Shown here: in pieces, positions 46,506 to 54,422 of the stretch
How positions within the stretch are numbered: the first letter of the stretch is position 1
How the letters are laid out: every line of letters begins with the position of its first letter
Source: a bacterium
GTDB taxonomy: Bacteria; Bacillota; Bacilli; Lactobacillales; Streptococcaceae
DNA: 64,000 bases
NCBI GenBank assembly: GCA_905221105.1
Contig: CAJNBW010000006.1
Span: forward strand, 62,001 to 126,000
Direction of reading: 5' to 3'
Notes under the pieces: generated by a model
Database searches by the model: none
The model's input: only the letters and a program-made list of their open reading frames with translations
Told to the model about the DNA's origin: nothing
Made by a program: the position numbers and the translations under genes

Positions 46506-47672
46506 ATGAAAAAGCAATCACTTTTTTTTGTTCCAGGTATTATCCTGATTGGTGTTTCCTTGCGGACTCCTTTTACTGTTTTACCCATTATTTTGGGAGA
46601 TATTTCGCAAGGTCTGGGAGTAGAAGTCAGTTCACTTGGTGTTTTGACCAGCCTTCCCCTCCTCATGTTTACTCTCTTCTCACTATTTTCTACCCGACTG
46701 GCTCAGAAAATCGGCTTGGAGCATCTCTTCACCTATAGCCTTTTCTTCTTGACTATAGGCTCTCTCATTCGACTAATCAATCTCCCCCTCCTCTATCTAG
46801 GAACCTTGATGGTTGGAGCAAGTATCGCAGTCATCAACGTTCTGCTTCCTAGTCTTATCCAAGCTAATCAGCCAAAGAAAATTGGTTTTCTGACCACCTT
46901 ATATGTAACGTCTATGGGGATTGCGACGGCTCTGGCTTCCTATCTAGCTGTGCCCATTACACAAGCCAGTTCTTGGAAAGGACTTATCATCCTCCTCACC
47001 CTACTCTGTCTAGCAACTTTTTTGGTCTGGCTGCCAAATCACCGCTATAATCACAGACTGGCTCCACAAACCAAACAGAAAAGCAAAACAAAGGTCATGC
47101 GTAATAAACAGGTCTGGGCAGTTATTGTCTTTGCAGGTTTTCAATCCTTGCTCTTTTACACTGCTATGACCTGGCTACCCACCATGTCTATCCATGCAGG
47201 CCTATCCAGTCACGAAGCTGGCTTGCTGACATCTATCTTCTCTCTGATTAGTATTCCTTTTTCAATGACTATCCCAAGCCTGACAACCAGTTTATCTACT
47301 CGCAACCGTCAGCTCATGCTTACTCTAGTTTCACTAGCTGGTGTGGTCGGCATTTCCATGCTCTTCTTCCCAGTCAATAGTTTCATTTACTGGCTTGCCA
47401 TCCATCTCCTCATCGGAACCGCAACCAGCGCCCTCTTCCCTTATCTCATGGTCAACTTTTCACTCAAGACAAGCGCTCCTGAAAAGACAGCCCAATTGTC
47501 TGGTCTATCTCAAACAGGAGGCTATATCCTAGCAGCCTTTGGACCGACTCTCTTTGGTTACAGTTTTGACCTTTTCCACTCTTGGGTACCAGCTGTAGCT
47601 GCCCTCTTGCTCGTCGATATCCTGATGACTGTGGCCCTCTTTACAGTGGACAGAGCTGATAAAATCCTTTAA
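46506..47672 (+). CDS. MFS transporter, CynX/NimT-like
   Basis: This 388-residue transporter has twelve predicted helices and is of the cyanate/nitroimidazole permease-like MFS branch (N-terminal FFVPGIILIGVSLRTPFTVLPIILGDIS is typical). The substrate is not known; related proteins export drugs or take up small anions. It is monocistronic, with its own consensus promoter and a strong terminator directly after it. Confidence 0.88.
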   Translation: MKKQSLFFVPGIILIGVSLRTPFTVLPIILGDISQGLGVEVSSLGVLTSLPLLMFTLFSLFSTRLAQKIGLEHLFTYSLFFLTIGSLIRLINLPLLYLGTLMVGASIAVINVLLPSLIQANQPKKIGFLTTLYVTSMGIATALASYLAVPITQASSWKGLIILLTLLCLATFLVWLPNHRYNHRLAPQTKQKSKTKVMRNKQVWAVIVFAGFQSLLFYTAMTWLPTMSIHAGLSSHEAGLLTSIFSLISIPFSMTIPSLTTSLSTRNRQLMLTLVSLAGVVGISMLFFPVNSFIYWLAIHLLIGTATSALFPYLMVNFSLKTSAPEKTAQLSGLSQTGGYILAAFGPTLFGYSFDLFHSWVPAVAALLLVDILMTVALFTVDRADKIL

Positions 47673-47700
47673 ACTTCTAGTTTTAGCTAGAAGTTTTTTA
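47672..47700 (+). terminator. Terminator after the CynX-like MFS gene
   Basis: AAACTTCTAG-TTTTAG-CTAGAAGTTT forms a perfect 10-bp stem followed by TTTTA. It overlaps the stop codon region. Confidence 0.88.
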
Positions 47701-47793
47701 TATATAAAAATTTTACACATTTCTCTTGACAGGGCTTTCTTTTAGATGTACAATGTATGTGTAGAAAAATTATATATAAAAATCTTACACATT
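47700..47793 (+). promoter_or_regulatory. padR promoter framed by two 22-bp direct repeats
   Basis: The promoter is perfect: TTGACA (47726-47731), a 17-base spacer, TACAAT (47749-47754). Two 22-bp repeats that differ at one base lie at 47700-47721 and 47772-47793. Each ends in TTACACATT. An inverted ATGTGTA at 47757-47763 makes TGTGTA/TACACA palindromes with the downstream repeat (47758-47791). This looks like the operator of the PadR regulator encoded next. Confidence 0.65.
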
Positions 47794-47810
47794 AGAAAAG
47801 GAGGTTTCCC

Positions 47811-48137
47811 ATGTACTTTCCAACATCCTCTGCCTTGATTGAATTTCTCATCTTGGCCGTACTGGAAAAAGGGGATTCTTATGGTTATGAGATTAGCCAA
47901 ACCATTAAGCTTATCGCTAATATCAAAGAATCTACACTCTATCCCATTCTCAAAAAATTGGAAGGCAATAGCTTTCTGACAACCTATTCTAGAGAGTTCC
48001 AAGGTCGCATGCGCAAATACTACTCCTTGACAAACGGTGGTATAGAGCAGCTCTTGACCCTAAAAGATGAATGGACACTCTACACAGACACTATCAATGG
48101 CATCATAGAAGGGAGTATCCGCCATGACAAGAACTGA
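47811..48137 (+). CDS. PadR-family transcriptional regulator
   Basis: This 108-residue winged-helix repressor of the PadR family has the typical ILAVLEKGDSYGYEISQTI and ESTLYPILKKLEGNSFLTTY. It is the first gene of an operon with DUF1700 and DUF4097 proteins, and overlaps the next gene by 14 bases. PadR repressors of this class usually autoregulate operons of membrane-stress or drug-response proteins. RBS AAAAGGAGG lies just upstream. Confidence 0.93.
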   Translation: MYFPTSSALIEFLILAVLEKGDSYGYEISQTIKLIANIKESTLYPILKKLEGNSFLTTYSREFQGRMRKYYSLTNGGIEQLLTLKDEWTLYTDTINGIIEGSIRHDKN

Positions 48138-48717
48138 ATACCTGACTCAGCTAGAACTTTATCTCAAAAAACTGCCTCAGGCTGACCAAATTGAAGCCAT
48201 GGACTATTTCAGGGAACTCTTTGACGATGCTGGAGTCGAAGGAGAGGAAGAACTCATCGCTAGCTTAGGAACTCCTAAGGAAGCAGCTCACGAAGTGCTC
48301 TCTAATCTTCTCGATAAAAAAATCAATGAAGCACCCGCTCAAAAGAATAACCGACAAATTTTGCATATCGCCTTGTTAGCTCTCCTTGCAGCACCCATCG
48401 GTATTCCTCTGGGAATCGCCATCCTCGTGTCCCTGTTCGCAATCCTTGTGGCAGCCTTGACTGTCATTCTAGTTTTCTTTGCGGTTTCCATACTTGGTAT
48501 CATCGGCGGATTCCTATTTTTAGTTGAAAGTTTCACTGTCTTAGTCCAAGCTAAATCAGCCTTTATCTTGATTTTTGGTGCTGGTTTACTGGCTATCGGT
48601 GCTTCTTCACTAGTCTTACTAGGTATTTCCTATGTAGCCCGCTTCTTCGGCCTACTCATTGTTCGCTTGGTGCAATTTGTTCTCAAAAAAGGAAAGAGAG
48701 GTGATCAGCATGCGTAA
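48124..48717 (+). CDS. DUF1700 (HAAS-domain) membrane protein
   Basis: This 197-residue protein has an N-terminal helical HAAS domain (about 1-65; TRTEYLTQLELYLKKLPQADQIEAMDYFRELFDDAG) and three or four C-terminal membrane helices (about 78-190). HAAS proteins occur next to PadR regulators and are thought to link membrane state to the regulator. It overlaps both flanking genes. Confidence 0.87.
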   Translation: MTRTEYLTQLELYLKKLPQADQIEAMDYFRELFDDAGVEGEEELIASLGTPKEAAHEVLSNLLDKKINEAPAQKNNRQILHIALLALLAAPIGIPLGIAILVSLFAILVAALTVILVFFAVSILGIIGGFLFLVESFTVLVQAKSAFILIFGAGLLAIGASSLVLLGISYVARFFGLLIVRLVQFVLKKGKRGDQHA

Positions 48718-49624
48718 ATTGACAAAAGGATTTCTCATTTTTGGTGTGGTGACTACCGTTATCGGCTTTATCCTGCTCTTTGTAGGTATCCAATCTGACG
48801 GAATTAAGAGCCTACTTGCCATGTCCAAGGAGCCTGTCTATGATAGTCGGATGGAAGAGTTGACCTTTGGCAAGGAAGTCGAAAACCTAGAGATTACTCT
48901 CCATCAACACGCACTGACCATCACAGACTCTTTCGATGATCAAATCCACATTTCTTACCATCCATCTCTTTCTGCTCACCATGATCTTATCACAAATCAG
49001 AACGATAAAACGCTGAGCCTCACTGATAAGAAACTGTCTGAAACTCCATTTCTCTCTTCTGGAATTGGCGGGATTCTCCATATCGCAAGCAGCTACTCTC
49101 GTCGTTTTGAAGAAGTTATTCTCCAATTGCCAAAAGGGAGAACTCTAAAAGGAATCAACATCTCAGCAAATCGCGGTCAAACCAGTATCACCAATGCCAG
49201 CCTTGAAAATGCGACCCTCAATACCAATAATGGCTATCTCCTCCGAATTGAAGGAAGTCGTATCAAAAACAGTAAACTCACAACCCCTAATATCATTAAT
49301 ATCTTTGATACAGACCTTACAGATAGTCAGCTAGAGTCAACAGAACATCACTTCCACGCTGAAAATATCCAAGTCCATGGTAGGGTTGAACTGACTGCCA
49401 AATATTATCTCAGAATCATCCTAGACCAGAAAGAGAGCCAACGAATTAACTGGGACATCTCAAGCAACTATGGTTCTATCCACCAATTCACAAGAGAAAA
49501 GCCTGAATCAAGAGGCACGGAATTAAGCAACCCTTACAAAACTGAAAAAACCGATGTCAAGGATCAACTCATTGCTAGATCTGATGATGATATTGAACTA
49601 ATATCCACACCAAGCAGACGTTGA
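48710..49624 (+). CDS. DUF4097-family membrane-anchored protein
   Basis: This 304-residue protein has one N-terminal membrane helix (about 7-28) and a long beta-rich extracytoplasmic region with the repeating pattern of DUF4097 (LKGINISANRGQTSITNASLENATLNTNNGYLL), predicted to form a beta helix. The start at 48710 follows AGAGGTG and overlaps the DUF1700 stop by 8 bases. DUF4097 proteins are common partners of PadR/HAAS operons. The function is unknown. Confidence 0.82.
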   Translation: MRKLTKGFLIFGVVTTVIGFILLFVGIQSDGIKSLLAMSKEPVYDSRMEELTFGKEVENLEITLHQHALTITDSFDDQIHISYHPSLSAHHDLITNQNDKTLSLTDKKLSETPFLSSGIGGILHIASSYSRRFEEVILQLPKGRTLKGINISANRGQTSITNASLENATLNTNNGYLLRIEGSRIKNSKLTTPNIINIFDTDLTDSQLESTEHHFHAENIQVHGRVELTAKYYLRIILDQKESQRINWDISSNYGSIHQFTREKPESRGTELSNPYKTEKTDVKDQLIARSDDDIELISTPSRR

Positions 49625-49649
49625 CAAAAACGCTTACATCTGCTACTAT
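49621..49649 (+). promoter_or_regulatory. Consensus promoter of the 354-aa membrane protein gene, with a cre-like overlap
   Basis: TTGACA, a 17-base spacer, then TACTAT. The spacer holds AAAAACGCTTACA, which resembles the right half of a CcpA site but mismatches the left half at two positions. It is only weak evidence for catabolite control. Confidence 0.6.
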
Positions 49650-49686
49650 GGAAGCATATTTATCTAACTAAAAAGGAGGTTCTACC

Positions 49687-50751
49687 ATGAAACAAGAATG
49701 GTTTGAAAGTAATGATTTTGTAAAAACAACAAGTAAGAACAAGCCTGATGAACAAGTCCAAGATGTTGCAGACAAGGCTGAAGAAACGATAGCCGATCTC
49801 GATACACCAATTGAAAAAAATACTCAGTTAGAGGAGGAAGTCTCTCAAGCTGCAGTCGAACTAGAAAACCAGCAAGAAGAGAAAATTGAAGCTCCTGAAG
49901 ACAGTGAAGCGAGAACAGAAATAGAAGAAAAGAAAGCATCCGATTCTACTGAAGAAGAGCAAGACCTTTCTAAAGAAACAGAAAAAGTCACTATAGCTGA
50001 AGAGAGCCAAGAAGTTCTTCCTCAGCAAAAACCAACCACGAAAGAGCCACTTCTTCTCAGTAAATCCTTAGAAAGTCCTTATATCCCCGACCAAGCTCCA
50101 AAATCTACGGATAAATGGAAAGAGCAAGTGCTTGATTTTTGGTCTTGGCTAGTGGAGGCTCTCAAATCTCCTACAAGCCAGCTTGAAACAAGTAGCACAC
50201 ACAGTTACACAGCCTTTCTCTTACTCATTCTGTTTTCTTCATCTTCCTTTTTCTTTAGTATCTATCACATCAAACAAGCCTACTATGGACATATAGCAAC
50301 TATCAACAGCCACTTCCCTGAGCAACTAGCTCCTTTAACTCTCTTTTCTATCATCTCTATCCTAGTAGCAACAACACTCTTCTTCTTTTCATTCCTCTTG
50401 GGTAGTTTCGTAGTGAGACGATTTATCTACCAAGAAAAGGACTGGACGCTAGAAAAGGTTGTCCAACAATATAGTCAACTCTTGGCAATTCCAATCTTCC
50501 TCACTGCTATTGCTAGTTTCTTTGCCTTCTTTGACAGCCTGCGATTCACAGCCCTCTTGTGTGTGATTAGCATTGGAATCATTCTGCTTGCTAGCCTCCA
50601 TATCATTACAAGACCAAGTCAAGCAAGTGAAACCGACTCCTTCTATCAATTATTCTTATCTGTCCTTGTGAACGGAGTCATTATCCTCCTCTTCTTTGTG
50701 GCTGAAGTGGCACTGATTGGAGATTATCTCCGTATCTTGGCCTTTCTTTAA
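49687..50751 (+). CDS. Hypothetical membrane protein with acidic N-terminal region
   Basis: This 354-residue protein has a very acidic, Glu/Lys-rich and probably disordered cytoplasmic N-terminal half (about 1-150). Five or six hydrophobic helices follow in the C-terminal half (about 170-350), separated by basic loops. AAAGGAGG lies 8 bases upstream of the ATG. The helical region resembles YIP1/DUF6574-like membrane proteins, but I cannot name a family with certainty. It lies downstream of the PadR operon with its own promoter. Confidence 0.72.
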   Translation: MKQEWFESNDFVKTTSKNKPDEQVQDVADKAEETIADLDTPIEKNTQLEEEVSQAAVELENQQEEKIEAPEDSEARTEIEEKKASDSTEEEQDLSKETEKVTIAEESQEVLPQQKPTTKEPLLLSKSLESPYIPDQAPKSTDKWKEQVLDFWSWLVEALKSPTSQLETSSTHSYTAFLLLILFSSSSFFFSIYHIKQAYYGHIATINSHFPEQLAPLTLFSIISILVATTLFFFSFLLGSFVVRRFIYQEKDWTLEKVVQQYSQLLAIPIFLTAIASFFAFFDSLRFTALLCVISIGIILLASLHIITRPSQASETDSFYQLFLSVLVNGVIILLFFVAEVALIGDYLRILAFL

Positions 50752-50755
50752 AATT

Positions 50756-50861
50756 TATACTCTTCGAAAATCAAATTCAAACCGCGTCAACGTCGCCTTG
50801 CCGTACTCAAGTACAGCCTGCGGCTAGTTTCCTAGTTTGCTCTTTGATTTTCATTGAGTAG
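50756..50861. repeat. BOX element copy g (short A-C form, reverse orientation)
   Basis: The copy reads TACTCTTCGAAAATC... through CTTGCCGTACTCAAGTACAGCCTGCGG to TTTTCATTGAGTA. It starts five bases after the preceding stop codon and is nearly identical to copy h. Confidence 0.92.
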
Positions 50862-50862
50862 C

Positions 50863-50890
50863 AATCCTGTCTTTCATGGCAGGATTTTTC
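50863..50890 (+). terminator. Plus-strand terminator after BOX g
   Basis: AATCCTG-TCTTTCATGG-CAGGATT is followed by TTTTC. It is immediately downstream of the BOX element. Confidence 0.75.
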
Positions 50891-50896
50891 TATGCC

Positions 50897-50920
50897 AAAA
50901 AGCAAGTCGATTGACCTGCT
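50897..50920 (-). terminator. Terminator of the DUF4299 gene
   Basis: On the minus strand AGCAGGTC-AATC-GACTTGCT is followed by TTTTTGG. Confidence 0.75.
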
Positions 50921-50926
50921 TCTGAT

Positions 50927-51787
50927 TTACTCTTCTTGTGCTAATGCTTTAAAATCTTTTTCTAAGATGGGTTGGATTTCTAATTGATTGGCGTCTAGTT
51001 GGTGGTAAGATGCTGATGGTAGTGACTCTAGGAATTTTGCATAGTCCAAGCGGGCAATGGCTTCATAGTCTTCTGGTTTAGAGCCGTCTCCTGTGATTTG
51101 AACCAAGTCAATCTCCCACTGAACTTCCTTATCCAGCAATTGCTCAATATAGGCTGCAGGGACAAATGGTTCTCTCGGTAAAACAGTCTTGACTCCTTGC
51201 GCCAGATGGTAAACGCCATGCACTTGCCCCTCTCCATCCTGATAGAAGGAAACTCTTGCAAAATAGGCATCTGTCTCTTGAACAGCACGTACACGCGCTT
51301 CAAATTGAGCCAAGCCATCTTCCTCTAAAAAGTTTTTCAAGTCTTCATGACTAAAGAAAACAGGATTAAAAATTCCTTGGCAAATTGTAAAACGAGCCGC
51401 AGTGTCTGCAATATGAGTTTGAATACTTGCTTGGAAATAAGCTTCAAAGTCAAAACCATCTAGCCCCTCAATCTCAGTTCCTGTGTAAGCAAGCAGGGCA
51501 TCTAAAAATGCTTTGATAATCCGCCAGTCTGTCTTTGTGAGTAGGTCAGGAAGATCGACACGATAAGCCTTTGGACCATCATCATAACTAACTTTAAAGA
51601 GAAATTGTGATTGCCCTACTATCGCACACTCGATATACTCGAGACGGTTAAGAGGCTGACGGAGATAGACAGCATCATAGCTATGTGACTCCAAACCATC
51701 TACCAAAGCCAAGATGGACTTGGCAGTCAAAATTTCCTGTTCTCCTAAAATGCTCTGTTTATTTGGAATAAAAAATGTTTTCGCCAT
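50927..51787 (-). CDS. DUF4299-family protein
   Basis: This 286-residue soluble protein is acidic throughout and has no membrane helix or signal peptide. It resembles the streptococcal DUF4299 family, of unknown function (MAKTFFIPNKQSILGEQEILTAKS...). A TPR-less alpha/beta fold is likely. It is monocistronic. A perfect cre site lies directly between its -10 and its ribosome binding site, so it should be repressed by CcpA in glucose. Confidence 0.75.
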   Translation of the reverse strand: MAKTFFIPNKQSILGEQEILTAKSILALVDGLESHSYDAVYLRQPLNRLEYIECAIVGQSQFLFKVSYDDGPKAYRVDLPDLLTKTDWRIIKAFLDALLAYTGTEIEGLDGFDFEAYFQASIQTHIADTAARFTICQGIFNPVFFSHEDLKNFLEEDGLAQFEARVRAVQETDAYFARVSFYQDGEGQVHGVYHLAQGVKTVLPREPFVPAAYIEQLLDKEVQWEIDLVQITGDGSKPEDYEAIARLDYAKFLESLPSASYHQLDANQLEIQPILEKDFKALAQEE

Positions 51788-51799
51788 AACTGAACTCCT

Positions 51800-51825
51800 T
51801 TTGAAATCGTTTACATATAGTATAC
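51800..51825 (-). promoter_or_regulatory. Promoter and perfect cre site of the DUF4299 gene
   Basis: TTGAAATCGTTTACAT (51800-51815) fits WTGNAANCGNWNNCAW at every position. A minus-strand -10 TATACT lies at 51825-51820. The cre is therefore just downstream of the -10, a roadblock arrangement. Confidence 0.7.
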
Positions 51826-51856
51826 CTTATTTTTCTGAAAGATACAAAAACAAACT

Positions 51857-51963
51857 TTATACTCTTCGAAAATCAAATTCAAACCGCGTCAGCTTCGCCT
51901 TGCCGTACTCAAGTACAGCCTGCGGCTAGCTTCCTAGTTTGCTCTTTGATTTTCATTGAGTAT
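51857..51963. repeat. BOX element copy h (short A-C form, reverse orientation)
   Basis: It is nearly identical to copy g, about 1.1 kb away and in the same orientation. The two flank the DUF4299 gene as direct repeats. Confidence 0.92.
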
Positions 51964-51988
51964 TAGATTTGTGAGTACAAAGCATAGA

Positions 51989-52011
51989 AAAACAGCCCCT
52001 GAGGACTGTTT
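51989..52011 (-). terminator. Terminator of trhO
   Basis: On the minus strand AACAGTCC-TCA-GGGGCTGTT is followed by TTTCTATG. It lies 5 bases past the trhO stop. Confidence 0.75.
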
Positions 52012-52015
52012 AATC

Positions 52016-53002
52016 TTATACAGTAGCTACTTGATCCAAGCTTTCACCGATAGCGGTTAGGCGCTCGATAACTTCTGCTTGTGTCAATTCATTTTCTGAA
52101 ACATAGCGGTTACGTGGGTGAACACGGCATTCGTGTGAGCAGCCACGAAGGTACTTGTCTTCATTTTCTTCTGATGTCAAGATACGACGGTTACAGAATG
52201 GATTTCCACAGTTTACATAACGTTCACATGGTGTTCCATCAAACCAGTCTTTCCCTACGATGGTTGGGTTGACATGGTTAACATCAACTGCGATGCGCTC
52301 GTCAAAGACGTACATTTTCCCATCCCAAAGCTCACCTTGGACTTCTGGGTCTTTACCGTAAGTTGCGATTCCTCCGTGCAATTGGCCGACATCTTTGTAG
52401 CCTTCACGGACCATCCAGCCTGAGAATTTCTCACAGCGAACTCCACCTGTACAGTAAACCACGACACGCTTATCCATGAATTTTTCCTTGTTGTCACGGA
52501 CCCATTGTGGCAACTCACGGAAGTTGCGGATGTCTGGGCGGATAGCCCCACGGAAGTGCCCTAGGTCGTACTCATAATCATTACGTGTGTCAAGGACAAC
52601 TGTATCTTCGTCAAGAAGGGCTTCTTTGAACTCTTTTGGAGACAAGTAAGCACCTGTTGTTTCAAGCGGGTTGATATCGTTGTCAAAGTCATTGTCTTCC
52701 AAACCAAGGTGGACAATTTCTTTCTTGTAGCGAACAAACATCTTCTTGAAGGCTTGTTCATTTTCTTCGTCAATCTTGAACCAGAGGTCTTCCATACCTG
52801 GGAGGCTGTGAACGTAGTCCATGTATTTTTGAGTTGTTTCGTAATCACCTGAAACTGTTCCGTTAATTCCTTCGTCAGCGACTAGGATACGGCCTTTAAG
52901 GCCGATTGATTTACAGAAAGCCAAGTGGTCAGCAGCAAATTGCTCTGCATTTTCAATTGGAGTATAAAGGTAGTAAAGTAAGACACGAATATCTTTTGCC
53001 AT
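52016..53002 (-). CDS. trhO: TrhO, rhodanese-type tRNA uridine 5-hydroxylase
   Basis: This 328-residue protein has an N-terminal UPF0176 acylphosphatase-like domain (about 1-95), a rhodanese domain (about 120-215) with active-site cysteine in [10 protein letters not shown], and a cysteine-rich C-terminal segment ([15 protein letters not shown] ... CSHECR). TrhO uses oxygen to form ho5U34 in tRNA in characterised bacteria. The start at 53002 ([11 protein letters not shown]) matches homologues. It is monocistronic. Confidence 0.92.
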   Translation of the reverse strand: MAKDIRVLLYYLYTPIENAEQFAADHLAFCKSIGLKGRILVADEGINGTVSGDYETTQKYMDYVHSLPGMEDLWFKIDEENEQAFKKMFVRYKKEIVHLGLEDNDFDNDINPLETTGAYLSPKEFKEALLDEDTVVLDTRNDYEYDLGHFRGAIRPDIRNFRELPQWVRDNKEKFMDKRVVVYCTGGVRCEKFSGWMVREGYKDVGQLHGGIATYGKDPEVQGELWDGKMYVFDERIAVDVNHVNPTIVGKDWFDGTPCERYVNCGNPFCNRRILTSEENEDKYLRGCSHECRVHPRNRYVSENELTQAEVIERLTAIGESLDQVATV

Positions 53003-53133
53003 AAGATTTGTTCTCTTTTCTATTCTTAAATTTTCAGAATTTTTCATCTAACTATACTAGTATACCTGCTTGAGAAAACGAATGCAATTTATTTGACTGG
53101 AAATTGTAGAAAGGGATTTATCCCTGCATTTCA

Positions 53134-53430
53134 TTAGTAACCATAGCGAATCGACGACAATTCTCTCAATTTTTTGATCTGCTCAGCTTGACTTTTTGAC
53201 AAACTCAGCTTATTGTTAATCAACACACGTGAGATGTCAACGTTCATTTGGCTCAGAATAAACGGAGTAGAGGTCCCATCACCCTTTAATCGTCTTTTAT
53301 AACTCACTAACTGATTTTTCAAAGGAGCAAGTTGAGGCGTATCCTTTATATCTTCCAATAGATGATTTATGATCGTCAGGGCTTCACAACGTCTTTCGCT
53401 TCCTCCAGCGAACCATTTTAATGGTGTCAT
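53134..53430 (-). CDS. Bacteriocin immunity protein-like (EntA_Immun type)
   Basis: This soluble, helical and basic protein of about 98 residues has the pattern LTIINHLLEDIKDTPQLAPLKNQLVSYKRRLKGDGTSTPFILSQMNVDISRVL. It resembles the four-helix enterocin A immunity family that protects cells from class IIa bacteriocins. I chose the second ATG (53430, MTPLKWF), nine bases after GGAGG; the ATG at 53436 is three bases after it. A CPBP membrane protein gene precedes it on the same strand, a pairing seen in immunity regions. No bacteriocin precursor is adjacent. Confidence 0.68.
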   Translation of the reverse strand: MTPLKWFAGGSERRCEALTIINHLLEDIKDTPQLAPLKNQLVSYKRRLKGDGTSTPFILSQMNVDISRVLINNKLSLSKSQAEQIKKLRELSSIRYGY

Positions 53431-53498
53431 ACTCATTTTCCTCCTGAAATTCGCGTATTAATTGAAAAACTATAATTCCTAACTCGCCTGCTAATATT

Positions 53499-54188
53499 TT
53501 ACCCAAATACCCTGTGTAAAAAAGTCAGCAAAAATGGTAATGTTGCGAAAATATTATTGATCACATGCACCGCATAGGAAGGATAAATGCTCTTGGTATA
53601 GCGGGTCAAACTAGCAAAGATGATGCCAGATGTTGCAAAGACGAAGATATCTAACAAACTAGGCAGGCTTGAAAAATGAGGAAGAGCAAATAAAATGGAA
53701 GGAAGAAGCAAATCAAGGCCAAATCGCGAATATTTAAAGAAAGCATGTTGCAACAAACCCCTATAGATCAATTCTTCCATCAGTGGAGTCAGAAAAAACA
53801 GGGTTACATAGATACCTAGCTCAGCAAAGTTGGTCCCACTATAACCGATCAATACGGCCCAACCTTCAGCAGTTGACTGAACATGTTTAGCTGTCTGAAC
53901 GTTAAAAGAAATCTGGAGCACTACCACTAATACTATCAAAATCGAATACCAAAGCCATTTTTTTCTTGGAATGCGAAAGAGATAACCATGGCCTGTCTTA
54001 ACCAGAAACCAAATCATGACTCCACTAAATAGCAAACTCAAGATATTTTGAATCCAGACGAAATTGCCAATCTGGGAAGAAAATTGCCAATAATTTTGGA
54101 CAATAAGCGTCAGCTGAGAAAGGCCAAATACGAAAAATAGATAAGAGAAAACTGCACTTATTTTGAATAGAAGTTGATACTTTTTCAT
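53499..54188 (-). CDS. CPBP-family intramembrane protease
   Basis: This 229-residue membrane protein has about six helices and canonical CPBP motifs: MEELIYRG (EExxxR), FALPHF and HVINN. It resembles Abi/CAAX proteases found in bacteriocin immunity and lantibiotic loci. The start at 54188 follows AAAGGAG by 7 bases. It precedes the EntA_Immun-like gene by about 70 bases, so the two may form an orphan immunity operon. Confidence 0.86.
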   Translation of the reverse strand: MKKYQLLFKISAVFSYLFFVFGLSQLTLIVQNYWQFSSQIGNFVWIQNILSLLFSGVMIWFLVKTGHGYLFRIPRKKWLWYSILIVLVVVLQISFNVQTAKHVQSTAEGWAVLIGYSGTNFAELGIYVTLFFLTPLMEELIYRGLLQHAFFKYSRFGLDLLLPSILFALPHFSSLPSLLDIFVFATSGIIFASLTRYTKSIYPSYAVHVINNIFATLPFLLTFLHRVFG

Positions 54189-54337
54189 ATGAACTCTCCT
54201 TTGTAAACTCGAGACATCTCTAATATAAGCCATATTTGCCTAAATCCTTACTCCAAATCCTAAATAGTGCTTAAGATTTCCTGAATGGTTAAATAGGGAT
54301 AAGAGAAAACATGGATATCCATGCTATCGTTTCAAAA

Positions 54338-54379
54338 AATCACTGCCTCCCCCAGATAAGCCTGAGGAAAACAGTGATT
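54338..54379 (-). terminator. Terminator of the ngt transporter operon
   Basis: On the minus strand AATCACTG...CAGTGATT with an inner CCTCAGG/CCCCAG-rich loop is followed by TTTTG. Confidence 0.75.
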
Positions 54380-54422
54380 CAGTTTTTAGGAATTAAGAAT
54401 GAATACACGAAATCAATTGATC

